From: Novosphingobium colocasiae
GTDB taxonomy: Bacteria; Pseudomonadota; Alphaproteobacteria; Sphingomonadales; Sphingomonadaceae
Direction: 5' to 3'
Length of the DNA: 64,000 bases
Assembly (NCBI RefSeq): GCF_014652555.1
Contig: NZ_BMZA01000001.1
Span: 410,900-474,899 of the forward strand
Within the stretch, counting starts at the first letter, position 1, and the number at the start of each line of letters is the position of its first letter. The notes below the pieces were generated by a model. It was not told the DNA's origin. It searched no databases and worked only from the letters and a program-made list of their open reading frames with translations. Both the position numbers and the translations under genes were made by a program. Shown one piece after another: positions 27,807 through 35,555 of the stretch.

Positions 27807-28174
27807 CCCGCGCCGACAGCTTGCGCGACGCCCTGCGGCAAATGCTTGCCGTGCTGGAAGGCGAACGGCAGGCGCTTGCCGGGCTGGATCTTGATGGCAT
27901 CGTCGGCGCGGCGGGCGACAAGGAGCGCCTGTGCGGCACGCTCGATACCGCGTCGCTCGATCCCGGCGAGATCGACGAGGAATGTCGCGGCATGCTGGAA
28001 TCGGCGCGCCGCCTCAACGAGGTCAACCGGCAGGTGCGCAACATCATCGCCGCCAATGTCTCCAGCCGGCTCGATGCGCTGACGGGCAGCCCGCACCTCT
28101 ATCGCACCGCCGGCTCCGGCCGCGCCGCCTTGCGTGCGGGGCCGATCGGTGGCCGCGCCGGGGGACGCGCCTGA
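27803..28174 (+). CDS. flgN: FlgN-like flagellar export chaperone
   Basis: 123 residues, predicted mostly helical. It has the FlgN pattern of an N-terminal coiled coil (RDALRQMLAVLEGERQALAGLDLDGI) and a second helix with LNEVNRQVRNIIAANVSSRLDALTG. FlgN escorts FlgK and FlgL to the export gate. It overlaps flgM by 4 bases, the common flgM-flgN arrangement. Confidence 0.82.
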   Translation: MTRADSLRDALRQMLAVLEGERQALAGLDLDGIVGAAGDKERLCGTLDTASLDPGEIDEECRGMLESARRLNEVNRQVRNIIAANVSSRLDALTGSPHLYRTAGSGRAALRAGPIGGRAGGRA

Positions 28175-28211
28175 CCGGCGAACCCCTCGTCCCGGCCCGC
28201 GCCGTGATAAC

Positions 28212-28226
28212 TGGCACGGCCCTTGC
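28212..28226 (+). promoter_or_regulatory. Sigma-54 promoter of the transglycosylase-flhA-fliA operon
   Basis: TGGCACGGCCCTTGC is an exact match to the sigma-54 consensus, ending 38 bases before the GTG start of the transglycosylase gene. It would also drive flhA and fliA, placing the sigma-28 gene under sigma-54 control. Confidence 0.88.
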
Positions 28227-28264
28227 TGAACCCGCCCCGGTAGCAACCGTACCGGAACCAGAGA

Positions 28265-29188
28265 GTGAGCGAAGGCCAGAACAGTATTGCTGCGCGCGCG
28301 GCGTCGCTGCGGGTCGCGCAGACCGGGCGCATTGCCGATCGGCGCGCGCAGGCGACAGGCGCGATTGCCCGCGCCGCGCAAGCAACCGGGGTCGATTTCC
28401 AGTACCTGATGGCGCAGGCCCGGCTGGAATCGGGCTTCGATCCCTCCGCCCGGGCGACGACATCGAGTGCGACCGGGCTTTACCAGTTCACCGAAGGCAC
28501 CTGGCTCGAAACGCTGGACCGCCACGGCGCGGCCCACGGGCTCGACTGGGCCCAAGGCGCGATCGACGGCGGCCGGGTGGCCGATCCGGCGATGCGCGGG
28601 CGAATCCTCGCGCTGCGCGGCGATCCCGAGGCTTCGGCGCTGATGGCGGCGGAACTGGCGGGCGACAATGCCGCCGACCTGACCGCGACGCTGGGCCGCA
28701 CGCCCGATCCTACCGAGCTCTACCTGGCCCACTTCCTGGGTTCTGCGGGTGCCGGGCAGTTCCTCTCGGCGCTCGCCACCGATCCGGGGCAGAGCGCGGC
28801 GGCGGTGCTGCCCAAGGCGGCTGCGGCGAACCGCGCGATCTTCTTCGGCAGCCAGGGGCCGCGCTCGGTTTCCGAAGTGATGGCGCTGATGCGTGCCCGC
28901 GTTTCCGGGGCGATGGACGAAGGCGCGGATGCGGCAAGCTGGCAAGCGGCCGGCGGCAATGGCTTGCCGGACGTTGCCGCCATGCCCGGCCGGGCGCAGG
29001 TGCCGCTCGCGCGCGAGTTCGCGCAGTGGCGCGCGGCGATGCCCGGCACATCCGCCATCGCACCGCCGACCGCGCCCACGCTGTCCATGGCCGAAACGCT
29101 GCGCGGGACTTTCGGGTCCGGCGCAGACACGCCCGGCACCGCCAATGTGCGCGCCGCTTATGCCCGGCTCGCCAGGTTCGGGCTGTGA
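28265..29188 (+). CDS. Flagellum-associated lytic transglycosylase
   Basis: 307 residues from GTG 28265. A lysozyme-like SLT domain occupies about residues 34-200: FQYLMAQARLESGFDP with catalytic Glu55, then SATGLYQFTEGTWLETL and ELYLAHFLGSAGAGQFL. No signal peptide is visible, so export may be through the flagellar secretion apparatus or another route. Its position just before flhA, and a FlgJ without muramidase domain, suggest that it opens the peptidoglycan for the rod (SltF-like role). Its stop overlaps the flhA start (GTGA). Confidence 0.88.
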   Translation: MSEGQNSIAARAASLRVAQTGRIADRRAQATGAIARAAQATGVDFQYLMAQARLESGFDPSARATTSSATGLYQFTEGTWLETLDRHGAAHGLDWAQGAIDGGRVADPAMRGRILALRGDPEASALMAAELAGDNAADLTATLGRTPDPTELYLAHFLGSAGAGQFLSALATDPGQSAAAVLPKAAAANRAIFFGSQGPRSVSEVMALMRARVSGAMDEGADAASWQAAGGNGLPDVAAMPGRAQVPLAREFAQWRAAMPGTSAIAPPTAPTLSMAETLRGTFGSGADTPGTANVRAAYARLARFGL

Positions 29189-31314
29189 ACGCGCTGCTTT
29201 CGCGCGTCCGTGAGCCGGGACAACTGGCGCTGCCCGCCGGCATCCTGACGCTCATCGTGCTGATGATCGTCCCGGTCCCGGCGATTGTCCTCGACATTGC
29301 GTTCGTCATCAACATCGCGCTGTCGCTGGCGATCCTGATGGCGGCCATGAACGCGCGCAAGCCGCTGGATTTTTCGTCGTTCCCTTCGGTCCTGCTGTTC
29401 GCGACGCTGCTGCGGCTCTCGCTCAACGTCGCGTCCACCCGCGTGGTGCTGGTGCACGGGCATGAGGGCGAGGAGGCGGCGGGCCGGGTGATCGAGGCCT
29501 TCGGCGCTTTCCTCATCGGCGGCAATTTCGCGGTCGGCATCTTCGTGTTCCTGATCCTTGTCATCATCAACCTGGTGGTGGTGACCAAGGGCGCGGGGCG
29601 GGTCTCCGAAGTCTCGGCGCGCTTCACGCTCGATGCGCTGCCGGGCAAGCAGATGGCGATCGATGCCGATCTCGCCGCCGGGCTGATGACGGCGGACGAA
29701 GCGAAAGCCCGCCGCCGCGAAGTGGCGACCGAAGCCGATTTCTACGGCTCGATGGATGGCTCGTCGAAGTTCGTGAAGGGCGATGCCATCGCCGCGCTGC
29801 TGATCCTGGCGGTCAATATCGTCGCGGGCTTCTGCCTCGGCATGATCAGCCACCAGATGTCGGCGGGCGATGCCGCCAAGGCATACATCACGCTGGCGAT
29901 CGGCGATGCGCTGGTGGCGCAGGTGCCATCGCTGCTGCTGTCTATCGCCGCTGCCGTCATCGTCACCCGCGTCTCCGACAGCCGCGACCTTGCGGGGCAG
30001 ATCGGCGGCCAGTTCGCCGATCCGTCCACCTGGCTGCCGGTCGGGGTGATGCTGGCGGTGATCGGGATGATCCCGGCGATGCCGCAGACGATCTTCCTGC
30101 CCACCGCCGGCATCGTGCTGTGGATCTGGCACGCCCTGCGCAAGCGCCGCGCCGCACCGCTGCTGGACCTGACCGGGCCGGAACCCGCGCCCGATCCCGC
30201 CCGCATCGCGTTGGACGAGGTATCGGACCACACGCTGGTCACGATCGAGCTGGGCTACGGGCTGGTCCAGCTTGTCGATGACCGGCGCGGATCGCCGCTG
30301 GTGAGCCGGGTGACCGGGGTGCGCAAGCAGCTCAGCCAAGCGTTCGGCTTCATCGTCCCGCAGTTCCGGGTGCGCGACGCGCTCGACATGCCGCCGCATG
30401 AATACCGGGTGGTGGTGGGCGGCGTGAACCTGGGCGGGGCGGCGGTGCGGCCCGACCGGGTGCTCGCCATCGACGCCGGAGAGGCACGGCCCGGCCACAG
30501 CCTGCGCGGCGAGGCGACGATCGACCCCAGCTTCGGCTGCCCCGCATTGTGGATCGATCCCGCCGCGCGCGATCATGCCATCGCCGAAGGGTTCCTGACG
30601 GTGGACGCGGGAACCGTGATCGCCACCCACCTCAACCAGCTTCTGTCCGAACGGCCGCAGGACCTGCTCGGCCCGGACGAGGTCAAGCAACTGGTCGATG
30701 CGCTCAAAGACCATACGGCGGGGCTGGTCGAAACGGTCACGCCGCAGCCGCTGTCGCTGGCGGCGCTGACCCGGCTGCTGCGCACGCTGCTGGAGGACGG
30801 CATTTCGCTGGCCCACCCGCTGCCGATCTTCGCCAGCCTGTCGCGCGCGGTGCAGCAATCGTCGGAATTCGACCGGCTGGTCGAGCTGGTCCGCGCCGAT
30901 CTGGGCGCGTTGATCGTCGGCCGCGTCTGCCCGCCGCATGAACGCCTCCCGGTACTTACGCTCGACGCCGGGCTGGAGGGGGCGATCATGCAAGGCATGC
31001 ACGATCCGCTGACCGGCCAGCCGGTGATCGAACCCGATCTGGCGCGCATGATCGGCGAGCGGGTGGCGTTCCTGCTGGCGGAGCGGGGCACGGCGGCGAT
31101 CCCGCTGGCGCTGGTGGTCCAGCCGCGCGCGCGCCGCACGCTGGCGGCGCTGCTGCGGCTGCGCGCGCCGGGGTGCCTTGTCCTTTCCATCGCCGAACTG
31201 CCGCCGTCGCAGCCGATCGAGGTGATCGAGGTGATCGGCGCGCAGCCGATCGCGCCGCCACCGGGCCTGCCCCGCCCGGAGATGATGCACAGCCCTGAAA
31301 GCATGGCCGCATGA
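29185..31314 (+). CDS. flhA: Flagellar export gate protein FlhA
   Basis: 709 residues from GTG 29185. The N-terminal half has eight membrane helices and the conserved FHIPEP-region-like loop (LRLSLNVASTRVVLVHGHEG and VVTKGAGRVSEVSARFTLDALPGKQMAIDADL). The C-terminal cytoplasmic domain (about 335-690) forms the nonameric ring that docks chaperone-substrate complexes such as FlgN. The open frame extends far upstream to 27931, but that part is out of frame over flgN and the transglycosylase and is not protein. It overlaps the genes on both sides by 4 bases. Confidence 0.95.
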   Translation: MNALLSRVREPGQLALPAGILTLIVLMIVPVPAIVLDIAFVINIALSLAILMAAMNARKPLDFSSFPSVLLFATLLRLSLNVASTRVVLVHGHEGEEAAGRVIEAFGAFLIGGNFAVGIFVFLILVIINLVVVTKGAGRVSEVSARFTLDALPGKQMAIDADLAAGLMTADEAKARRREVATEADFYGSMDGSSKFVKGDAIAALLILAVNIVAGFCLGMISHQMSAGDAAKAYITLAIGDALVAQVPSLLLSIAAAVIVTRVSDSRDLAGQIGGQFADPSTWLPVGVMLAVIGMIPAMPQTIFLPTAGIVLWIWHALRKRRAAPLLDLTGPEPAPDPARIALDEVSDHTLVTIELGYGLVQLVDDRRGSPLVSRVTGVRKQLSQAFGFIVPQFRVRDALDMPPHEYRVVVGGVNLGGAAVRPDRVLAIDAGEARPGHSLRGEATIDPSFGCPALWIDPAARDHAIAEGFLTVDAGTVIATHLNQLLSERPQDLLGPDEVKQLVDALKDHTAGLVETVTPQPLSLAALTRLLRTLLEDGISLAHPLPIFASLSRAVQQSSEFDRLVELVRADLGALIVGRVCPPHERLPVLTLDAGLEGAIMQGMHDPLTGQPVIEPDLARMIGERVAFLLAERGTAAIPLALVVQPRARRTLAALLRLRAPGCLVLSIAELPPSQPIEVIEVIGAQPIAPPPGLPRPEMMHSPESMAA

Positions 31315-32087
31315 AACAAGACCAAGCCGCCTTCTATTCGCCCGACGCGGTAGCACGCCCCCCGACACCCCGCGCCCGGCGGGTGAACGGAGCCTATCAG
31401 GGCGATGTCGCCGACAGGGTTCGCCGGTTCCTGCCGATGGTCCGCCGGCTGGCCTGGCACGTCCATGGCGGCGGCCGGCCGGGCATCGAACTGGAAGACT
31501 TGATGCAGGCCGGGCTGGTGGCGCTGACCGAATGCGCCCAGCGCCACCAGGGGCCCGGCGAGGACGGGTTCGCCGCTTATGCCAAGATGCGCGTGCGCGG
31601 GGCGATGGTCGATCTGATCCGCCGTGCGGTGCCGATGTCGCGCGGTGCAACCGAGCGGCGGCGGGCGCTGGCGGCAAAGGAAACGGCGATGCGCGTTGAA
31701 CTGGGGCGCGAGCCGCACCCGCACGAACTGGCCGCCGCGCTCGGCATCGCCGAGGCGGAACTTGCGCCCCTGCGCGATGCGACGCAGCCGCTGCGTTTCG
31801 AATCGATCGACGAGGTCTACTCGGACAGCAATGCCGCCTTCGCCGATGAGCGGCCCGACAGCCTGTCGATGCTGATGGACGAGGAAGCGCGCGAAGCGGT
31901 GGTGGAGGCGATCACCGATCTGCCCGAACGTCTGCGGCTGATCGTCCAGCTCTATTTCGTCGAGGAGCTGAACCTGTCGGAAATCGCTGCGGTCCTGCAA
32001 GTCAGCATCCCGCGCGTCCACCAGTTGAAGGCCCAGGCGCTGGCGAAGCTGCGCGAGGCGTTGGAGGGGGTGGCGGATGTGCTGTAG
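31311..32087 (+). CDS. fliA: Flagellar sigma factor FliA (sigma-28)
   Basis: 258 residues. Region 2 is seen in RFLPMVRRLAWHVHGG and ELEDLMQAGLVALTECAQRH, region 3 in MRVELGREPHPHELAAALGI, and region 4 in LIVQLYFVEELNLSEIAAVLQVSIPRVHQLKAQALAKLREAL. It directs late flagellar genes (filament, chemotaxis), none of which are in this window. Held in check by FlgM (27489-27806). It overlaps flhA by 4 bases (ATGA). Confidence 0.93.
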   Translation: MKQDQAAFYSPDAVARPPTPRARRVNGAYQGDVADRVRRFLPMVRRLAWHVHGGGRPGIELEDLMQAGLVALTECAQRHQGPGEDGFAAYAKMRVRGAMVDLIRRAVPMSRGATERRRALAAKETAMRVELGREPHPHELAAALGIAEAELAPLRDATQPLRFESIDEVYSDSNAAFADERPDSLSMLMDEEAREAVVEAITDLPERLRLIVQLYFVEELNLSEIAAVLQVSIPRVHQLKAQALAKLREALEGVADVL

Positions 32088-32449
32088 TGGTCGCGCTGAT
32101 TGCTCGGTCCCCCACGCTACGGCTTAAACTGAGGGATGGACCCTGAAACAAGTTCAGGACGAAAATTGTGATTTTAATTCAGATTGATACGGCGCGAATT
32201 CACCTATTTCTGTCATGCTGAACTCGTTTCAGCATCCATCGTGCCGCGCCCACGAATGCCTGCCACCAAAGCGCGACAGCGGCCAAAGCATCTTTCCCCT
32301 TATCGCCATCCACACCAGCATCGCGCCGCCCTATGGCCGCCATATTCAAAAGATCATCGGATTTCGTTGCACCAGATGGTCAGGCTTCGTAATCGGGTGT
32401 GCCCGGACCTGATCGGTGAATCAGCGGGCTCATCTGAGGAGAGAATGCA
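32088..32449. repeat. Intergenic region with inverted pair of short repeats
   Basis: About 360 bases without a gene. Two related repeats face each other: one near 32134-32165 (GGATGGACCCTGAAACAAGT then TCAGGACGAAA) and one near 32213-32252 (TCATGCTGAACTCGTTTCAG then CATCCATCGTGCC). Read in the same direction they share TGAAC-YGTTTCAG followed by CATCC. Such units are common extragenic palindromes in sphingomonads. The DNA between them is AT-richer than the surroundings. Nothing else is recognised up to the SDR gene's ribosome-binding site (GAGGAGAG). Confidence 0.55.
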
Positions 32450-33292
32450 ATGTCAGGTCGTCTGGACGGAAAGGTCGTCATCATCACCGGTGGCGTCAGC
32501 GGGATCGGGCTTGCCAGCGTCGAGCGTGCGATCGAGGAAGGCGCGCGGGTTGTGATCGGCGATATCCAGGACGATCAGGGCAACGCGCTGGTCGATCGGT
32601 TCAAGAGCGCGGCGGTGTACCAGCACACCAACGTGATGCAGGAAGACGCCATCGCCGCGATGGTCGATGCCGCCGTTACCAGCTTCGGCCGGCTTGATGC
32701 CATCTTCAACAACGCCGGGGCGCTGGGCTCGCCCGCCTCGATGCTCGATATCACCGCGCAGGACATGGAAAAGACGCTGGCGCTGCTGACCACCTCGGTG
32801 ACGCTGGGCCACAAGTATGCGGCGCGCCAGTTCATCAAGCAGGGCGGCGGCGGCTCGATCGTCTCGACGTCGAGCGCGGCAGGGCTGGAGGGTGGCTGGT
32901 CGGCAGCCGGCTATACCATCGCCAAGCACGCGGTCATCGGCGTCATCCATCAGGCGGTGGTCGAACTGGGGCGTCACGGCATCCGCTCCAACGCGATCTG
33001 CCCCGGCGTCATTATGACCCCGATCATGGCCGCGTCGTTCGGCGTGCCTGCCGCGGATTCTCCGGCTTTCGAAGGGTATCTCCACAAGCAGCTCGGCCCG
33101 AAGATGCCCGCCGGGCGTCTTGGCCTTCCCCAGGATATCGCCGAAGTGTTCTGCTTCCTCGCCAGCGATGCCGCGTCCTATGTCAGCGGCGTGGCGATCC
33201 CGGTGGACGGCGGCTGCACGGCGGTGACCATGGGCAGCTTTGCGGTCGATGTGGTGCAGGCGGCCGAAGACTTCCGCCAGGGCGCGCGCTGA
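32450..33292 (+). CDS. Short-chain dehydrogenase/reductase (classical SDR)
   Basis: 280 residues. NAD(P)-binding TGGVSGIG (13-20), the D39 position in VIGDIQ pointing to NAD preference, NNAG (87-90), and the catalytic Ser142, Tyr155 and Lys159 (YTIAK) are all present. The C-terminal SYVSGVAIPVDGGCTAV is typical of the family. The substrate cannot be read from the sequence. It stands alone, read convergently to the agt-like gene. The start ATG follows GAGGAGAGAATGCA. Confidence 0.9.
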   Translation: MSGRLDGKVVIITGGVSGIGLASVERAIEEGARVVIGDIQDDQGNALVDRFKSAAVYQHTNVMQEDAIAAMVDAAVTSFGRLDAIFNNAGALGSPASMLDITAQDMEKTLALLTTSVTLGHKYAARQFIKQGGGGSIVSTSSAAGLEGGWSAAGYTIAKHAVIGVIHQAVVELGRHGIRSNAICPGVIMTPIMAASFGVPAADSPAFEGYLHKQLGPKMPAGRLGLPQDIAEVFCFLASDAASYVSGVAIPVDGGCTAVTMGSFAVDVVQAAEDFRQGAR

Positions 33293-33346
33293 ACGATCCG
33301 GGGAACGATCCGGGCGGCGGCTTTCGGGCCGTCGCCCCGGTTGTCG

Positions 33347-34414
33347 TCAGGCGGCTTCGGCGATCTGGCGGGCCGTATCGAGCGCTTCGACGATGGCGTT
33401 CATGAACTGCCCGGTCGCCCGTTCCCACGTATAGAGACTGCCCAGCGCCAGCGCATCCTCGCGCCGGCACGCCAGGGCGCGGGTGATCGCGGCGGCAAGG
33501 TTGGTGTCGAGCGCGCCGCCGGGGGCGGGCAGCGGCGCTTCGGTGCCCCGGCCGTCAGCGCCCAGGATGTCGATCGGGCCGGTCACCGGGAAGCCGGCCA
33601 CCGGTACGCCGCAGGCCAGTGCCTCGATCACCACCAACCCGAAGGTGTCGGTCAGGCTGGGGAAGACGAAGCAATCGGCGGCGCGATAGGCACTCGCCAG
33701 TTCCTCCCCCGCCAGCGCGCCGAGGAACATGACGTGCGGATAGCGCCGGCGTAGCACCTCAAGAGCGGGACCATCGCCGACCACCACCTTGCTGCCCGGA
33801 ACATCGGCATCAAGGAACGCTTCCAGGTTCTTTTCGGGGGCGACCCGACCCACGTTGAGCAGCACCGGGCCGGGCAGGGCGGTCATTCCCGGGTGGCGCG
33901 GGCCGTCGGGACGGAACAGTCGCTGGTCTATGCCCCGGCTCCAGCGCCGGGTCGGGCCGATGCCGCGCGCCTCCAGTTCAGCCGCAAGGGTGGCGGTCGA
34001 TACCAGTACCGCGCGGCTGGGGGCGTGGAAGCGCTGCATGATCGGCCAGAACCGTTCTGCGCTGATGCCGGTGCGCACAGCCGCGTATTCGGGGAAGCGG
34101 GTGTGAAAGGCACTGGTGAACGGCACTCCGCGCGACAGGCACCAGCCCCGCGCGGCCCAGCCGATCGGGCCTTCGGTGGCGATATGGATGATGTCGGGGC
34201 GCACCCGGTCCAGCATGCGGCGCACGCCGAAGCGCGGGGCCATCGCCAGCCGGATCGAGGCATAGCCGGGCATCGGCACGGTCAGGAAGCGGTCCGGCGT
34301 GACCGTTTCCAAACTATGCCCGGCGGCGCGGACGTGATCGAGGGTGGCGGTGAGCGAGCGGACGACGCCGTTGACCTGCGGCAGCCAGGCGTCGGTGGCG
34401 AGGGCCAGCTTCAA
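33347..34414 (-). CDS. GT4-family glycosyltransferase, likely Agt-like glycolipid synthase
   Basis: 355 residues, GT-B fold. The N-terminal domain starts MKLALATDAWLPQVNGVVRSL, the donor-binding half has NVGRVAPEKNLEAFL and the EX7E-type SLTDTFGLVVIEALACGVPV. It overlaps the upstream metallophosphoesterase by 4 bases. This pair matches the plcP-agt layout of phosphate-starvation lipid remodelling, in which PlcP releases diacylglycerol from phospholipids and Agt adds sugar to it. It also resembles GDP-mannose-dependent mannosyltransferases. Donor sugar is unknown; the lipid role is inferred from the neighbour and the PHO-box-like site upstream. Confidence 0.8.
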   Translation of the reverse strand: MKLALATDAWLPQVNGVVRSLTATLDHVRAAGHSLETVTPDRFLTVPMPGYASIRLAMAPRFGVRRMLDRVRPDIIHIATEGPIGWAARGWCLSRGVPFTSAFHTRFPEYAAVRTGISAERFWPIMQRFHAPSRAVLVSTATLAAELEARGIGPTRRWSRGIDQRLFRPDGPRHPGMTALPGPVLLNVGRVAPEKNLEAFLDADVPGSKVVVGDGPALEVLRRRYPHVMFLGALAGEELASAYRAADCFVFPSLTDTFGLVVIEALACGVPVAGFPVTGPIDILGADGRGTEAPLPAPGGALDTNLAAAITRALACRREDALALGSLYTWERATGQFMNAIVEALDTARQIAEAA

Positions 34415-35379
34415 GCGACGGTTTCCGCATCGGCGCGCGATGGCGCGGCGGCGCGGCCCCTGGCATGGTCACCCGAAGCGCCGCCGGTTTCGGCCAGCCA
34501 GTCGATGATGGCGATGTGGCCGGTCATGTCTTCGGCCAGCGCGGTACAGCTCTCTACCCAGTCGCCATCGTTGTAATAGGTGATGCCGTTGAACTCGCGG
34601 ATCTCGGCGCTGTGGATGTGGCCGCAGACCACACCGTCGTAACCGCGCTGGATCGCTTCGCCGGCCACCGCTTCCTCGAAGCTGCAGATGAAGGCGACCG
34701 CGTTCTTGACCCGCTTCTTCATGTAAGCCGACAGCGACCAGTAGGGCATGTGCAGCCGGCGGCGCATGGCATTGAAGACGATGTTGAGCCGCAGCAGCAG
34801 GCCGTAGGCCTTGTCCCCCAGGAACGCGAGCCACTTGTGGTAAAGCACCACGCCGTCGAAGGCGTCGCCGTGGGTTACCAGCAGGCGGCGGCCATCGGCG
34901 GTGACGTGGGTGGCTTCCAGCACCAGTTCCACCCCGCCGAAGGTCATCCCGGCATAATCGCGCAGCATCTCGTCGTGATTGCCGGCGATGAACACCACCC
35001 GGGTGCCACGGTGCGCCATCTTGAGGATGCGGCGCACCACTTCGTTATGCGCGTCGGGCCAGTACCAGCCCTTTTTCAGCCGCCAGCCATCGACGATATC
35101 GCCGACGAGGTAGAGTGTCTGGCATTCTACCGATCGCAGGAAATCGACCAGCATCGCGGCATTGCATCCGCGCGTGCCGAGGTGGATGTCGGAAATCCAG
35201 ATGGTGCGGTATTTGCGCTTGGGGCGAAATCCCTTGGGGTCTGGAAGATCGAGCCAGCCGGGAATGTCGGTCCCGGCAAGCGATCGGGCGATGGCGGCGG
35301 CCGCGTGCGGGGCCGGCTTCGAGCGGGGATGCAGGTCATCGGTGCCGTGCATGCGCTCGCCTTGGTCTGGTTTGCTCAT
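34411..35379 (-). CDS. LpxH-like metallophosphoesterase, likely PlcP phospholipase C
   Basis: 322 residues of the calcineurin-like phosphoesterase fold: metal-binding SDIHLG (63-68), GDIVDG (93-98), GNHDE (133-137), a later VTHGDAFD and GHIHSAE. It belongs to the UDP-2,3-diacylglucosamine diphosphatase-like group (COG2908-type), which includes PlcP, the phospholipase C that turns phospholipids to diacylglycerol during phosphate limitation in rhizobia and marine bacteria. An LpxH-type lipid A role is the alternative. The coupled glycosyltransferase and PHO-box-like sites favour PlcP. Start 35379 gives a 55-residue charged N-terminus; a downstream ATG at 35352 is possible. Confidence 0.8.
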   Translation of the reverse strand: MSKPDQGERMHGTDDLHPRSKPAPHAAAAIARSLAGTDIPGWLDLPDPKGFRPKRKYRTIWISDIHLGTRGCNAAMLVDFLRSVECQTLYLVGDIVDGWRLKKGWYWPDAHNEVVRRILKMAHRGTRVVFIAGNHDEMLRDYAGMTFGGVELVLEATHVTADGRRLLVTHGDAFDGVVLYHKWLAFLGDKAYGLLLRLNIVFNAMRRRLHMPYWSLSAYMKKRVKNAVAFICSFEEAVAGEAIQRGYDGVVCGHIHSAEIREFNGITYYNDGDWVESCTALAEDMTGHIAIIDWLAETGGASGDHARGRAAAPSRADAETVA

Positions 35380-35424
35380 GTCCCCCTTGTTGCCATGCCG
35401 GCGTTGCGCGGCGGTGACGGTTAG

Positions 35425-35442
35425 CGGTCAGTTTTGTGACAA
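35425..35442 (-). promoter_or_regulatory. PHO-box-like site facing plcP-agt
   Basis: Read on the minus strand: TTGTCAC, four A residues, then CTGACCG, i.e. two 7-mers resembling CTGTCAT with 11-bp period. It ends 45 bases before the plcP-like start. The first 7-mer fits well, the second only partly. Confidence 0.5.
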
Positions 35443-35470
35443 ACCCGCCCGCGCCGACGATTTCACGAGT

Positions 35471-35499
35471 TCGTCATCGATCTGTCACCCACCGGTCAT
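35471..35499 (+). promoter_or_regulatory. Triple PHO-box-like site facing the response regulator
   Basis: Three 7-mers at exact 11-bp spacing: TCGTCAT (35471), CTGTCAC (35482) and CGGTCAT (35493), separated by 4-base spacers. This is the architecture of a PhoB-binding site. A possible -10 (AATAGC) lies about 11 bases downstream, and the regulator gene starts at 35556. Confidence 0.65.
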
Positions 35500-35555
35500 A
35501 GTCTGCGGGCAATAGCCCTCTCGACCATCGGATTTCAGGGCAGCGTGACGGGGCA

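Noticed and set aside
27931-31314. A single 1127-codon open frame covering flgN, the transglycosylase and FlhA
   Set aside because: Only the part from GTG 29185 resembles a protein family. The upstream part is out of frame over two well-supported genes and crosses a sigma-54 promoter.
34411-35379. LpxH as the sole reading of the metallophosphoesterase
   Set aside because: Possible by fold, but coupling to a GT4 glycosyltransferase and the upstream PHO-box-like site make PlcP more likely. Kept as an alternative in the entry.
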